From positions 62,001 through 126,000 of the forward strand of contig NW_026705229.1 in assembly GCF_029867415.1 (NCBI RefSeq): a stretch of DNA of 64,000 nt, in the 5' to 3' direction. Numbering within the stretch: position 1 is the first letter of the stretch; each line of letters starts with the position of its first letter. This stretch comes from Vicia villosa. Taxonomy: Eukaryota > Streptophyta > Magnoliopsida > Fabales > Fabaceae. Below are positions 11,472 through 23,290 of the stretch, in pieces. The notes beneath the pieces were generated by a model. It was not told the origin of the DNA, ran no database searches, and worked only from the letters and a program-made list of their open reading frames with translations. The position numbers and the translations under genes were made by a program.

Positions 11472-12689
11472 TGTTAGAACAAGATTTGTTCTGATCAATA
11501 TTCTTAGTTTTGATGGTAACAAGGATATGAATTTTGGATGAGATAATGTGGTACTCTAATACATTGCAATTTCCCTTTCAGGAAATATATAAAGAGTATG
11601 CACAAATCAGCGCTCAGAAGCTTTGACTCAGAAGGTTCAGCATGCAACATCAGAACATGGTCTGGCAAGACATCAGAAGATGGTCAAAGCAGAATCAGAA
11701 CATGGGTCTATGGAAGCATCAAAAGAACTTGAGTTCAGAAGCAGAAGCACTGAAGTTCTCATGGTATCACGCTTAGAAACACTTCAAGGTCAGAGGACAA
11801 GAAGATGCTATGCACCAAGCTGTTTGACTCTGATGATATTCAAACGTTGTATTCACAAACATCAGATCAGAAGCAAGTACAAGATGGCAGGCTACGCTGA
11901 CTGACAAAAGGAACGTTAGAAGCTATTAAAGGCAACGTCAGTAGACACAGCGTAAACAAGGCTCGAGGTAGTTGACAAAAGAGTGAAACATTAAATGCAA
12001 TGCTGTACGGAATACGCAAAGCATTAAATGCTCCCAACGGTCATCTTCTCAAAGTGCCTATAAGTATGAAGTTCTGATGAGAAGCAAGGTTACCGATTCT
12101 GACGAATTCTGTGAATACAAACTTGCTGAAACGCTGTTCAAATCAAAGCTCACAAACTTCATCTTCATCAAAGCTCACTACATTGCTGTTGTAATATATT
12201 AGTGAGATTAAGCTTAAACTTTAAGAGAAATATCACTGTTGTGATTATAGCTTTTCAGAAGCATTGTAATACTCTTAGAATTTGATTGCATTAATTTGTA
12301 AGTAACTAGAGTGATCAAGTGTGATCAGGATACTCTAGGAAGTCTTAGCTTGTGTCTAAGCAGTTGTAACTAGAGTGATCACGTGGTGGTCAGGATACTC
12401 TAGAAAGTCTTAGCTTGTGTCTAAGCAATTGTTCCTAGAGTGATCAGGTTGTGATCAGGATACTCTAGAAGACTTAGTCGCGGGCTAAGTGGAAAACCAT
12501 TGTAATCTGTTGAGATTAGTGGATTAAATCCTCAGGTGAGGTAAATCACTCCAAGGGGGTGGACTGGAGTAGTTTAGTTAACAACGAACCAGGATAAAAA
12601 TAACTGTGCAATTTGTTTTTATCGTTCAAGTTTTTAGACTACACTTATTCAAACCCCCCCCCCCTTTCTAAGTGTTTTTCTATCCTTCA
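11472..12689 (+). mobile_element. 3' LTR of element A (1,218 bp)
   Basis: Runs from TGTTAGAACAAG to CTATCCTTCA (TG...CA). It matches, in reverse, the LTR of element B at 21,463-22,675 along its length, and more distantly the LTR of element C. A C-rich stretch of ten or more bases lies just before the end at about 12,653-12,664. Because the 5' LTR is off-window the target duplication cannot be tested. Confidence 0.88.
12301..12490 (+). repeat. Three tandem ~60-bp units in the LTR of element A
   Basis: The unit contains CTAGAGTGATCA, GATCAGGATACTCTAG and GTCTTAGCTTGTGTCTAAG and is repeated three times. The same three units are present in reverse in element B's LTR (about 21,660-21,850), but only one is left in element C's LTR (about 52,765-52,815). 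Copy number therefore differs between LTR subfamilies. Confidence 0.75.
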
Positions 12690-14614
12690 TCCTTTTTCCT
12701 TCTTTCTCATCTTACTATGAATTCATGCCGGTTAAAGGGTGATCATGGCCGCCGGGGTCAAAAATTAAGATGCAAAAATTACCGTCGAAAAAGTAGTCTT
12801 CAACACCTCCGAACGTGACTCGTCGTGGTGGTACTGTCGTTGCTCAAACAAAGTCAGGTGGTTTAGAAGGAGGTCGCAGAGCTAAAAGAAAATGGTGTTT
12901 TAGAGGCGACGATGGTTGTTCCGATGATGTTTGCAAATATGAGGTTTTAGGTGGTAGAGGCAATAAAGGTGGAGACTGTGTTAGAAACAAATCAGGTTGT
13001 TTTGACGGTGGTGGTCGCAGTACCGAGTGGCGACCGTAGATTGGCGGTGGAGGTACTGAAGGCAAAAATGAAATTGTTTTTGTTGGAGGTTCCGGTGGAG
13101 TTGGAATTTTGTTGTCAAGCTCTAAATGTGGTTTTAAAGTTGGATTTGCACAACTCTTGACTCTTACAATAGAACATTTTGATGATCTGGTCACGTTCGT
13201 TTTCGATGGGCACGGAGTCAGGGATGGCGTCGGAGATAGTGTTGGAACTGTCGCCGTTGGAGAAGATGATGAGGCTATTTTTTCATGAGAAAATGATATT
13301 TTTGCCGATGATGTTGTTTTCCTTCCAATCACAACTTCATGGGTTTTTAGTTTCTCTTCTATTTTGAAATCTCTAATTTGATGCTTCAATGGAGAAAGTT
13401 TTAGAGTTTCTTCTTTAACAAACTCTGAGGTTGAATCAGATACCGTAAAAAAATCACCTCCATCACTGATTACATTCTAATTTTTCTATTTTGTTAGTAT
13501 TTGTGATTTGTTCTAATAATGGTGTAGAATGGATATGACATAAATGGCCAATGGTGGAGGTGTTTGTTGGTTGCTGTTTAGAAAATTGAAACTGTGAATC
13601 TCATGGGTTAGGTGTGGGTTGGTAAGGATGACTGACAGAAGAGGATATTTTTTGGTGGTAAAATGGTTTCGAATATGCTTGTTGAAAAATATGGGTGTTG
13701 ATGTGGGTGGAGTTGGGGGGTGTGTGCTCTGTGGGGGAAATGGGTGCTTATTCAGGATAATTGCTGTAGCAGTTTGGGTAAACATGTGAATGAGATGGAT
13801 AAATATATGAATGATCTGATGCCGATGGTATGGGTTATATGTATAATGTGGTGAATATCCGTGATTTAAATATAATTTTGGTGATGAAGATGCATGAGTG
13901 TAATAAGGTGTAAAAAGTTTCCATGGAAAAGATGGAAATGAAGGTGTGATAGGAGAGGTGTTTATGGTAGGGTGAAATGGGTATGCCATGGGAGGTTTTG
14001 GTGTTCAAGAATGAAAGCACAAATTGTTAGGATGCAAATTCAAGAACCCTAACAAAGCTACTAAAAACTCTAAAACTACAAGACAAATAAAACTAGGCTA
14101 AGAAAATAAAGATAAAACATAACTTTTGATTTCCTTGATTGATTTTCAAGTGTCAAAGACACTACATATATATAATAATACTAATGGATAATAAACTAAA
14201 GGCCCAATACTAATTAAAGCCCAATTCAACAACATTTAAAGATCCTAAGAACATTCTAAAGAACATTACAAAATATAATACTAATATAAATTCTACTCCT
14301 AATTTAATATCTAAAATATTTATTTAATCATAATTCTTACTCTATCAAAATCATAATAAGTAAACGTCTGAATCTGATAATGAAGGTATGAAATTGCAGG
14401 AACATACCAAGAAACCTTCTTATTTGTAATTTACTTTGATTTGTTTTCACATTACTTGTCATTTGAAAATATCATAACAAATGTATCAGAAGTCTATAAA
14501 TTATTTCCATAATCATATTTCATTGCTTATATTTTAGAATAGTGGAAACTAAAAATGTCAATATAAGTGTCTTTTTTTATTAACATTTTTTATGAGCTTC
14601 AAATAGTTAGATAT
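12690..14614. other. Spacer with no confident gene; Pro/Ser-rich ORF on the - strand
   Basis: Between element A and the first MITE. Two - strand open frames are present (13,389-12,844, 181 codons, and 13,989-13,513, 158 codons). Both are compositionally biased: the first is rich in Pro, Ser and Thr, the second in His, Pro and Tyr. They contain no recognisable domain, signal peptide or good start context. The opposite strand here is GGT/GTGG-rich, which explains the bias. They may be remnants of a proline-rich protein gene or chance frames. From 13,990 to 14,614 the sequence is AT-rich and featureless. Confidence 0.3.
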
Positions 14615-14623
14615 ATTAAATTA

Positions 14624-14918
14624 GGTTAAATTACTCCCAAGATCCTTTAAGTTATTTAATTGTAATAGTTTGGTCCTTCAAAGTTTTTTTGTAACAAATT
14701 GGTCCTTTTTTGTAACAACTTGTTGTGTTTTTGGAAGTACTTCATCATTTCTACATCCCTCAAAATAGTTGCATCCACAATTATCACATTTTCTCGGTTA
14801 AAAAAGGATAACGGTGTACACATTTGATAACATAAATGACCTATTTGTAGCAAAAATAACATGAAGGACCAAACTGTTACAATTAAATAACTTAAAGGAC
14901 CTTGGGAGTAATTTAACC
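14624..14918. mobile_element. Mutator-type MITE (295 bp) with perfect 9-bp target duplication
   Basis: Terminal inverted repeats of about 55 bp start GGTTAAATTACTCCCAAG and end in its complement. Flanking direct repeats ATTAAATTA occur at 14,615-14,623 and 14,919-14,927. A 9-bp duplication and long inverted repeats point to a Mutator-like non-autonomous element. No coding capacity. Confidence 0.85.
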
Positions 14919-15297
14919 ATTAAATTATTATGTAATATATTTTTATGATTAGTAACTTTAAATGATTATACTATTATATTTGGTAACTATGCAATTTGTG
15001 CTTACTGTTATATTTGGTTTTGGTAAAGAGTTTGAATGGATTTAGAAATGTGAGAAAAAAAATTCAATCTCTTAAAAAGGAGAAATGAGGAGAAAACAAA
15101 ATACATGTATTGTTTCTAGATTTGTATTATGTTTAGTGACTTTTATTGACATTTTTAGAGGATTATTATTTGGTATTCTGTGTGAATCAAACACATGATA
15201 GGATAAGTCTTATCTTGTGTGTATTATATCCTATCCTTATCCTGTTTGATATCCTATCATGTCTCTATCATATCTTGTGCACCCAACGGACCCTAAA

Positions 15298-15600
15298 TGT
15301 CTTATATTTCACTTTTAATCTCTATAATTTTTTGTAAACAATGGTCCTCCAAAAAAATTATTCATACTTTTGGTCACTCCTGCAACTTAGCGATAATTTT
15401 TACCACGTAACGATCGAATTAGCAAAGATTTACTACTTAGCAACATATTAACAACAATTTTAGTTGCAGTGGTAGCAGGAGTGGCTAAAAGCGTGAATGC
15501 AATTTTTTTAGGAGGACCATTCTTTGAAGAAAAATTTTTAAGGTACTAAAAATGAAATATGAGATTTTTAGGAGGAATAGAAATATATTTAACCCTTTAA
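15298..15600. mobile_element. MITE of the 'GGGTTAAATA...GGTCCCTC' family, left end truncated
   Basis: Inverted sub-terminal arms with TCATATTTCA/TGAAATATGA and GGTCCTCC/GGAGGACC face each other. The right terminus reads into AAATATATTTAACCC, while the left terminus has lost about 25 bp. Related copies are at 15,612-15,689 plus 23,056-23,290 and at 24,575-24,964. Confidence 0.6.
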
Positions 15601-15611
15601 TAAATTATAAA

Positions 15612-15689
15612 GGGTTAAATATATTTTTGATCCCTCTAAATATATCAGATTTCGTTTTTAGTCCCTCTAAATATTTTCTTCAAAGAATT
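15612..15689. mobile_element. Left part of a MITE split by the 15,690-23,050 insertion
   Basis: Starts GGGTTAAATATATTTTTGAT and follows the complement of the 24,575-24,964 copy up to CTTCAAAGAAT. The continuation of that copy (GTCCCTCTAAA, then the central part) is found at 23,056-23,290. The copia-type insertion therefore landed inside this MITE. Confidence 0.8.
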
Positions 15690-16903
15690 TGAAGGTGGAG
15701 AAAAACACAAGAAAGGGGGGGATTGAATTGTGTTCTTTATAAAATTTCCCGTTCTTTTTCTTTAACGTTTTTTCTTTCTTCGGTTTAATCATCTATTGGA
15801 TTATGCTTTGATATGTTGCGGAAGCATGAAGTGTAAAACTACATAACCAATAAGATGTTCATTTTAACTTCTAAGGATATCAGAACTTCTGACGCGTTCA
15901 ATACAGTTCTGCAGATTAAGGCTTGGAAGTTCTAAGTTAAAATGACATGATCAAAAAGTAAAAGACACATTCATTTTTATCCTGGTTCACCTTCTAACTA
16001 AGGTTACCTCCAGTCCACCTTCTTTAGGTGATTTTCCTCTCAACAGAGGTCTTAATCCACTATAAACAAATCATGATTACAACTGCACGATCCTCCATCG
16101 TGACTCACTACCTGCACAACCAACTGTTGTGACTAACCATCTGGACAATGACCCGTTCAGTGATATCTACGAGATATAATGTCTATTGACTTAGGAACCT
16201 TGCACAGTCTACCCACTATGACTAACCCTGCACACCCAACCTGTTGTGACTAACTCCGCACAACAAACCACTGTGACTAACTTCTGATAATGAACCTTTC
16301 AGGGATCCCAGCAGGATATAACATTCATCTATCTTCTGGAGATTACAGGTGTGCTTCTTAATTAAGCAGATGGTCTCCTATTCTTAACACGTATGTTTAC
16401 GACTCACTGACTAGAAGTCACTTCTGGAGCCTAAACAATCTATCAGAAGTTTCCTAAGATATAACACACTCCGAGCAACAACTCTATGTGTTTTACAATT
16501 AATTACAAGTTATGATAGAACTTGTAGTCTTCTTCTTTTATCTTCTTATTGAGATCTTCTCCTTCTTCTTATAAGCAGATTAAGAGACTCGGCTCTTATG
16601 TTGAATGCTTCTATCTTGATCTCTTGTATCTCCTAAAAGCTGATTAAGGGACGCAACCCTTATTGAGAATGCTTCTTCATAATGATCATCATCTTCCACT
16701 TCTGTAAGCAGATAAAGAGCAATAGCTCTTATTTAGATTGCTTCTTGGGCTTCTATTTCCTTAAGCAGATTCAGAACAACAGTTCTATTTTGTGCGCTTC
16801 TTCATGTTGATCGTCAGCTCCTCCTTCTTTAATTCTGATCATAAAGCTTGTTACAGCTTGATGACATGTTGATGAACATCAGTAGATATGAATCACTATC
16901 GAG
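15690..16903 (-). mobile_element. LTR fragment of X with internal tandem repeats
   Basis: Starts with the SIRE-type LTR terminus, contains the phrase TTTTATCCTGGTTCACCTTC shared in kind with the other copia LTRs, and carries two repeat arrays. One is a CACAACCAACTGTTGTGACTAAC-like unit at about 16,090-16,290, and the other is four roughly 65-bp units with AAGCAGATTAAGAG...GCTCTTAT at about 16,570-16,800. The right limit is imprecise. A 12-bp word GAGCAACAACTC occurs at about 16,475 and again at about 16,903 where RT-derived sequence begins, compatible with a microhomology deletion junction. Confidence 0.6.
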
Positions 16904-19573
16904 CAACAACTCAGTGCCTTTGGATCTTCTGTAAACTAAACCAACATTAGTAGTACCTTTCAGATACCTCAGAATTCTCTTAACTGCAGTTAAATGAGAT
17001 TCTCTCGGATCTGATTGGAATCTAGCACACAAACAAACACTGAAGAGAATGTCAGGTCTAGAAGCAGTTAGATATAGAAGAGATCCAATCATACCTCTGT
17101 ACAACTTCTGATCTACCTTCTTACTTACCTCATCCTTACCTAGGACGCATGTTGGATGCATAGGAGTTTTGGCTTCTTTACTTTCAGAAAGATTAAACTT
17201 CTTCAGAAGTTCTTTCACATACTTTATTTGATGAACATAGGTTCCATCAGAAGTTTGGTTGATTTGAATCCCAAGGAAATACTTGAGTTCTCCCATCATG
17301 CTCATTTCAAATTCAGCCTGCATAGACTCAGCAAACTCCTTTCCAAGTGTAGCATTAGATGTTCCAAAGATAATATCATCAACATATATTTGACAAATTA
17401 AAATATCCTTTTTAAATGTTTTACAGAAGAGAGTAGTGTCCACTTTTCCTCTAGTGAAACCATTTTCCAGAAGGAAAGAACTCAAACGTTCATACCAAGC
17501 TCTAGGAGCTTGTTTCAATCCGTATAATGCTTTCTTTAATTTAAAAACATGATTCTGAGACTTGGAGTCTTCAAAACCAGGAGGTTGATGGACATAAACT
17601 TCTTCATCTATATAACCATTTAAGAAGGCACTCTTGACATCCATCTGATAAAGAGTGATGTTATGTTGAGTGGCAAAATAAATTAATAGACGAATAGATT
17701 CTAACCTGGCCACTGGTGCAAAGGTTTCTGTATAGTCAATCCCTTCTTGCTGACTATAACCCTGAGCCACCAGTCTGGCTTTGTTTCTTACCACTTCACC
17801 TTTCTCACTCAACTTGTTTCTGAAAACCCATTTTGTTCCTATAATATTGAATCCTTTAGGTCTTGGAACAAGATCCCAAACATCATTCCTTGTAAACTGA
17901 TTTAACTCTTCTTGCATGGCAATTATCCAGTCTGTATCTTCTAGAGCTTGATCAACAGAAGTTGGCTCGATCAAAGAAACCAGACCTAATTGACATTCAG
18001 CATTGTTCTTGAGGAATGCTCTTGTTCTGATAGGATCATCTTTCTTTCCAATAATGACATCTTCTGAGTGAGCAGATGTGAGTCTAGATGATCTTCTGAT
18101 AGTTGGTTCTTCAGAACTTCTCAGATTTTCCAAGGATGCAGCAACTTGATCTTCTGATTCTTTGCTGCTTTGGTTTTCAGCTTCTGAAACTTTTCTTCTT
18201 GGTTCTTCAACTTCTGAGATATCAATATCAATATCTGCAAAATTTTCAAACTGCTTTGGCTTTTCAAGACCAAGCTTATCATCAAACCTGATATTGATTG
18301 ATTCTTCTACAACCAATGTTTCAGTATTGTATACTCTGTAGCCTTTAGAGCGTTCAGAATATCCAAGAAGGAAACACTTTTGTGCTTTAGAATCAAACTT
18401 ACCAAGATAATCTTTTGTATTCATAATAAAACATACACATCTAAAAGGATGGAAATATGAAATGTTGGGCTTTCTGTTCTTCCACAATTCATAAGGAGTC
18501 TTATTTAGAATAGGTCTTATAGAGATTCTATTCTAAATATAACATGCAGTGTTTATTGCTTCTGCCCAGAAGTGCTTAGCCATATTTGTTTCATTGATCA
18601 TGGTTCTGGCCATTTCTTGTAGAGTCCTATTCTTTCGCTCTACAACTCCATTTTGCTGTGGAGTTCTAGGGCAAGAGAAATCATGGGCAATACCATTTTC
18701 TTTGAAGAACTCCTCAAAGAATTTGTTCTCAAATTCACCACCATGATCACTTCTGACCTTTATGATTTTACACTCCTTCTCAGTTTGGGTCTGAGTGCAG
18801 AATTCAAAGAACACTGAATGAGACTCATCCTTGTGTTTCAAGAACTTTACCCATGTCCAGCGGCTATAATCATCTACGATGACTAATCCATATTTCTTCC
18901 CTCTGACAGATGCTATTTTGACTGGGCCAAACAGATCAATGTGCAAGAGTTCTAAGAGCCTTGAGGAAGAGACAACATTCTTAGACTTGAATGCAGGTTT
19001 GGAGAACTTGCCCTTCTGACATGCTTCACAAAGAGCATCTGATTTGTATTTCAGATTAGGGAGTCCTCTGACAAGATTTAGTTTGTTAATCTGAGAAATC
19101 TTTCTCAAACTAGCATGTCATAATCTTCTGTGCCAGACCCATTGCTCTTCAGAAACAGACATAAGACAAGTCACCTTCTGATTCTTAAGATCCTGAAGAT
19201 CTGTCTTATAAATGTTGTTCTTTCTCTTGCCTGTAAATAGGATTGAGCCATCCTTCTGACTTACAGCCTTGCAAGACTTTTGATTGAAGATTATATCATA
19301 ACCATTGTCACTTAATTGACTTATGGACAATAAGTTATGCGTTAATCCTTCTACAAGAAGTACATTAGTTATGGAAGGAGAGTTACCAAGACTTATGGTT
19401 CCAGAGCCAATGATTTTGCCCTTCTGATCTCCTCCAAACTTGACTTCTCCACCTGGTTTAAGCACCAGGTCTTGGAATGTAGACCTTCTTCCCGTCATGT
19501 GTCGCGAGCACCCAGAGTCCAGGTACCATGACATTTTGCTTTTTGTCCTCTTTGCCGCCAAGGATATCTGCAA
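16904..19573 (-). pseudogene. pol of element B: protease, integrase, reverse transcriptase; truncated in RNase H
   Basis: Starts in the frame one base ahead of gag, as in element A. It has a normal Asp-Ser-Gly protease site, the HRRL/CEAC zinc-binding region, the integrase D,D-35-E, and a Ty1/copia RT domain with [15 protein letters not shown] and the catalytic YVDD (about 17,371-17,385). Two nonsense codons break it: TGA at 19,118-19,120 (a Gly codon in element A) and TAG at 18,533-18,535 (a Gln codon in element A). The RNase H domain is cut soon after the YLKGT motif, at the junction with the X LTR. The open frame continues to 16,829 only by reading into LTR sequence. Confidence 0.88.
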
Positions 19574-21376
19574 CAGAAATTATCTTCTCCTTAGGTACCC
19601 ACAATTTCTTGGGTCCTTTCTTGTTAGTTCTCCTCAAGTTCTGATTGAACTTGGGTTTAGCAAAATATTTAACAGGAGGAACAGCATGATATTCTTTAGG
19701 TTTGTCAGCATGATATTTCTTAGGATGTGTCACATGCTTCTTGGTGTGAACAGTGTTAAACTTTTGTGCATGTGAAGTGAGCCCAATATCATGAGCATGG
19801 CCATATTTGAACTGATCATACAATGGCTTGTATGTGATCTTCAGATCATCAACAGGTTCAAATTTATGTGAGGTATCACCCTCATAGCCAAAACCAAACC
19901 TTCTGTTTCCAGAAACACCATATATCATAGAAGCAAGATGCCTTCTGCCAATACTTCTAGATAAGAACTTTCTGAAGCTCGAGTCATATTCTTTCAGAAT
20001 ATGATTCATGCTAGGAATGGATTTTTCTGTTTCAGAAGGAGATCCACTATCTTTGGATAGATTTAAAACTTTTTCCTTCAGTTCAGAATTTTCCAATTCC
20101 AGCTTCTTAGTTTCAAATTCAAACTGCTTTTTCAGCTTTTTGTATTTGATACTAAGATGAGCCTTGAGTTCCAGAAGTTCTGTTAAACTGGAAACTAACT
20201 CTTCTCTAGATAGTTCAGAAAATACCTCTTCAGAATCTGATTCTGATGTAGATTCTGATCCATCATCTTCTGTAGCCATCAGCGCGAAGTTGGCTTGCTC
20301 TCCTTCAGAGTCTGATTCTGATTCTGATTCAGAATCATCCCATGTTGCCATAAGACCTTTCTTCTTATGAAACTTCTTCTTGGAATTCTCCTTCTGAAGT
20401 TTTGGACACTCGTTCTTGTAATGTCCAGGCTCATTGCACTCATAGCAGACAGCCTTCTTCTTGTCAGATCTTCTGTCACCAGAAGATTCTCCTCGTTCAA
20501 ATCTCTTTGAACTTCTGAAGCCTCTGAACTTCCTTTGCTTGCTCTTCCAGAGTTGGTTTACCCTTCTGGAGATCATGGACAATTCATCTTCTTCTTCAGA
20601 TTCTGATTCTTCAGGATCTTCTTCTCTAGCCTGAAAAGCGTTAGTGCATTTTTTAACATTAGATTTTAATGCAATAGACTTACCTTTCTTCTGAGGCTCG
20701 TTTGCATCCAGCTCTATTTCATGGCTTCTCAAGGCACTGATAAGCTCTTCCAACGAAACTTCATTCAGATTCTTGGCAATCTTGAATGCAGTCACCATTG
20801 GACCCCATCTTCTGGGTAAGCTTCTGATGATCTTCTTTACATGATCAGCCTTGGTGTAGCCTTTATCCAGAACTCTCAATCCAGCAGTTAGAGTTTGAAA
20901 TCTTGAAAACATCTTCTCAATATCTTCATCATCCTCCATCTTGAAGGCTTCATATTTCTGGATTAGAGCAAGAGCTTTAGTCTCCTTGACTTGAGCATTT
21001 CCCCCATGGGTCATTTTCAATGACTCATATATATCATGGGCAGTTTCCCTGTTAGATATCTTCTCATACTCAGCATGAGAGATAGCAAAACAGTCCTACA
21101 TTTATGATGATTCTTGAAAAGCTTCTTTTGATCATCATCCATTTCTTGCCTGGTAAGCCTTACGCCACTGGCTTTCACTGGATGTTTGTAACCATCCATC
21201 AGAAGATCCCATAATTCACCATCTAGACCAAGAAAGTAACTTTCCAGTTTATCTTTCCAGTATTCAAAGTTTTCACCATCAAATACTGGTGGTCTAGTAT
21301 AACCATTGTTACCATTGTATTGCTCAGCAGAGCCAGATGTAGATGCAGGTGGATCTGTTGGAATTTCACCAGCCAT
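19458..21376 (-). pseudogene. gag of element B with 7-bp deletion frameshift
   Basis: ATG at 21,376 begins MAGEIPTDP and lies 72 nt inside the primer-binding site, a reasonable gag start. The frame breaks near 21,084, where seven bases present in element A (between two GCT triplets) are missing. Downstream 520 codons are open to 19,458, including the CCHC knuckle CYECNEPGHYKNEC and the acidic Ser/Glu tracts. The C-terminal ~115 nt overlap pol in the +1 frame. Confidence 0.87.
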
Positions 21377-21448
21377 CTTTTACTGAAGCGTTTTTCTCTT
21401 CCTGAATCTTTTCTAAACACGTTTAAGTGCTTGCACCTTAGAACCGGC

Positions 21449-21460
21449 GCTCTGATGCCA
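21449..21460 (-). other. Primer-binding site of element B
   Basis: On the - strand, TGGCATCAGAGC lies two bases inside the LTR. It differs by one base from the TGGTATCAGAGC site complementary to initiator tRNA-Met used by most plant copia elements. Confidence 0.8.
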
Positions 21461-21462
21461 AT

Positions 21463-22675
21463 TGAAGGATAGAAAAACACTTAGAAAGGGGGAGTTTGAA
21501 TAAGTGTAGTCTAAAAACTTGAACGATAAAAACAATTTGCACAGTTATTTTTATCCTGGTTCGTTGTTAACTAAACTACTCCAGTCTACCCCCACGGAGT
21601 GATTTACCTCACCTGAGGATTTAATCCACTAATCGCAACAGATTACAATGGTTTTCCACTTAGCCCACGACTAAGTCTTCTAGAGTATCCTGATCACAAC
21701 CTGATCACTCTAGGAACAAATGCTTAGACACAAGCTAAGACTTTCTTAGAGTATCCTGACCACCACGTGATCACTCTAATTACAACTGCTTAGACACAAG
21801 CTAAGACTTCCTAGAGTATCCTGATCAACACTTGATCACTCTAGTTACTTACAAATTAATGTAATCAAATAAGAGTTTTACAATGCTTCTGAAAAGCTAT
21901 AATCACAACAGTGATATTTCTCTTAATGTTTAAGCTTAATCTCACTAATATATTACAACAGCAATGTAGTGAGCTTTGATGAAGATGAAGTTTCTGAGCT
22001 TTGATTTGAACAGCGTTTCAGCAAGTTAATATTCATAGAAATCGTCAAGAATTGGTAACCTTGCTTCTCATCAGAACTTCATATTTATAGGCACTTGAGA
22101 AGATGACCGTTGGGAGCATTTAATGCTTTGCGTATTCCGTACAGCATTGCATTTAATGTTTCACACTTTTGTCAACTACCTCGAGCCTTGTTCACGCTGT
22201 GTCTACTGACGTTGCCTTTAATAGCTTCCAACGTTCCTTTTGTCAGTCAGCGTAGCCTGCCACCTGTACTTTCTTCTGATCTAATGTTTATGTATACAAC
22301 GTTTGAATATCATCAGAGTCAAACAGCTTGGTGCATAGCATCTTCTTGTCTTCTGACCTTGAAGTGCTTCTGAGCGTGATACCATGAGAACTTCAGTGCT
22401 TCTGCTTCTGCTCTCAAGTTCTTCTGATGCTTCCATAGACCCATGTTCTGATTCTGCCTTGACCATCTTCTGATGTCTTGCCAGACCATGTTCTGATGTT
22501 GCATGCTGAACCTTCTGAGTCAAAGCTTCTTAGCGCTGATTTGTGCATACTCTTTATATATTTCCTGAAAAGGAAATTGCATAGGATTAGAGTACCACAT
22601 TATCTTGAGCAAAATTCATATACATTGTTATCATCAAAACTAAGATTATTGATCAGAACAATTCTTGTTCTAACA
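21463..22675 (-). mobile_element. 5' LTR of element B (1,213 bp)
   Basis: The reverse complement runs TGTTAGAACAAG... to ...CTATCCTTCA. It is collinear with the element A LTR (1,218 bp). Its putative target duplication would be AATAT at 22,676-22,680; the partner is lost with the 3' end. It contains the three-unit tandem array in reverse at about 21,660-21,850. Confidence 0.87.
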
Positions 22676-22680
22676 AATAT

Positions 22681-22790
22681 TTTAAAACTTATGTCTACGA
22701 TTTGAAAATCCTGGCCAAAGCTTGTATGTGGCCACAGTTTTTGAGTTGTGGAAAAATGTAGCGTGGCCGTAGACCAAAAATGTTGTAGTG
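22681..22790 (-). mobile_element. Terminal fragment of a CACTA (En/Spm) transposon
   Basis: Ends ...TGTTGTAGTG at 22,790, the complement of CACTACAACA, the typical CACTA terminus. Sub-terminal repeats GTGGCC...AGTTGTGGAAAAATGTAGCGTGG-like lie just inside. The other end is not visible, probably removed with the 3' part of element B. Confidence 0.5.
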
Positions 22791-23050
22791 TGCTTCTAAT
22801 CTGTGGTATTTGGCTTGTTTGACATGTTCTTACTCAGAGCATCTGATGAGTGATGTTTAGCTTCATCAATCTTCTGGATGTTTCGGATGTAGTTGTTGTA
22901 CTTTTCTCCTGATGAATCCTGTATAAGATTTATAACATAATATCTGCACACTAAATGAAACCATTAGTAATAAAATTGTTACTTAGAAAATATATGTTCG
23001 TTATCATCAAAAACAGATTCTGAACATAGATTCTCAATCTTGTTCTAACA
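22791..23050 (-). mobile_element. Right end of LTR X
   Basis: AT-rich sequence ending CAATCTTGTTCTAACA, the complement of the SIRE-type LTR start TGTTAGAACAAGATTG. Followed by the target duplication TAATT. Confidence 0.55.
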
Positions 23051-23055
23051 TAATT

Positions 23056-23290
23056 GTCCCTCTAAAGTTTTCCATCAATATTTTTGGTCCCTCCTGCCAA
23101 CGTCCGTTAACAGAGTTGACGTGGCACTAACACGTGGCATTCCACGTGGCTAAAGTCAACATATGATACTTGAGCCCATTAAATTCTGTAGCTAATCCGT
23201 AGCTAAAATCGTAACTAATCTCAAACAAAAATTTTGATTTTGAAAAATACAATATGTTCATATTGATTTTTTTTACAAAATATTATAGTA
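23056..23290. mobile_element. Right part of the MITE split by X
   Basis: Continues GTCCCTCTAAA...GGTCCCTCCTGCC, then a centre rich in CACGTGGC palindromes (TGACGTGGCAC, CACGTGGCATTCCACGTGGC), then GAAAAATACAATATGTTCATATTG, collinear with the 24,575-24,964 copy. The outer terminus is missing or diverged. Confidence 0.75.

Larger units (their letters stand above)
1..12689 (+). mobile_element. SIRE/Maximus-type Ty1/copia retrotransposon (element A), 5' end outside window, RT/RNase H deleted
   Basis: Reading left to right there is gag, a zinc knuckle, aspartic protease, a GAG-pre-integrase zinc-binding region, integrase, a long extra ORF, a polypurine tract and a 3' LTR ending at 12,689. Integrase before RT is the Ty1/copia order, and the extra ORF after pol is typical of the SIRE/Maximus lineage. 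The integrase reading frame stops near 3,347, where element B at 16.8-19.6 kb continues into reverse transcriptase, so about 1.7 kb or more encoding RT and RNase H is missing. The copy also has a nonsense codon in gag, a changed protease active site and a solo LTR in its 3' region. It cannot be autonomous. The 5' LTR and about 16 gag codons lie left of the window. Confidence 0.9.
16904..22675 (-). mobile_element. SIRE/Maximus-type copia element B, 3' part lost
   Basis: Read on the - strand: LTR (22,675-21,463), primer-binding site, gag, protease, integrase, reverse transcriptase, then an abrupt end in the RNase H region near 16,904. The extra ORF, polypurine tract and 3' LTR are absent. Coding similarity to element A is very high through gag and integrase. 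At least one frameshift and two nonsense codons make it non-functional. Confidence 0.88.
15690..23050 (-). mobile_element. Composite copia-type LTR insertion (X) carrying nested element B; target duplication GAATT/TAATT
   Basis: Outer ends are TGAAGGTGGAG at 15,690 and ...CTTGTTCTAACA at 23,050, i.e. the reverse complement of a SIRE-like LTR whose family differs from those of elements A and B. Flanks are GAATT (15,685-15,689) and TAATT (23,051-23,055), four of five identical, in the middle of a MITE whose two halves flank the insertion. The left LTR portion runs to about 16,900 and the right portion covers about 22,791-23,050. Everything between is element B and a CACTA end. X is best read as a solo or near-solo LTR later invaded by other elements. 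Confidence 0.65.

Noticed and set aside
12844..13389. 181-codon Pro/Ser-rich ORF on the - strand as a possible gene
   Set aside because: Pure compositional bias from a GGT/GTGG-rich strand, no domain, no start context or splice evidence; kept only as a note in the spacer entry.
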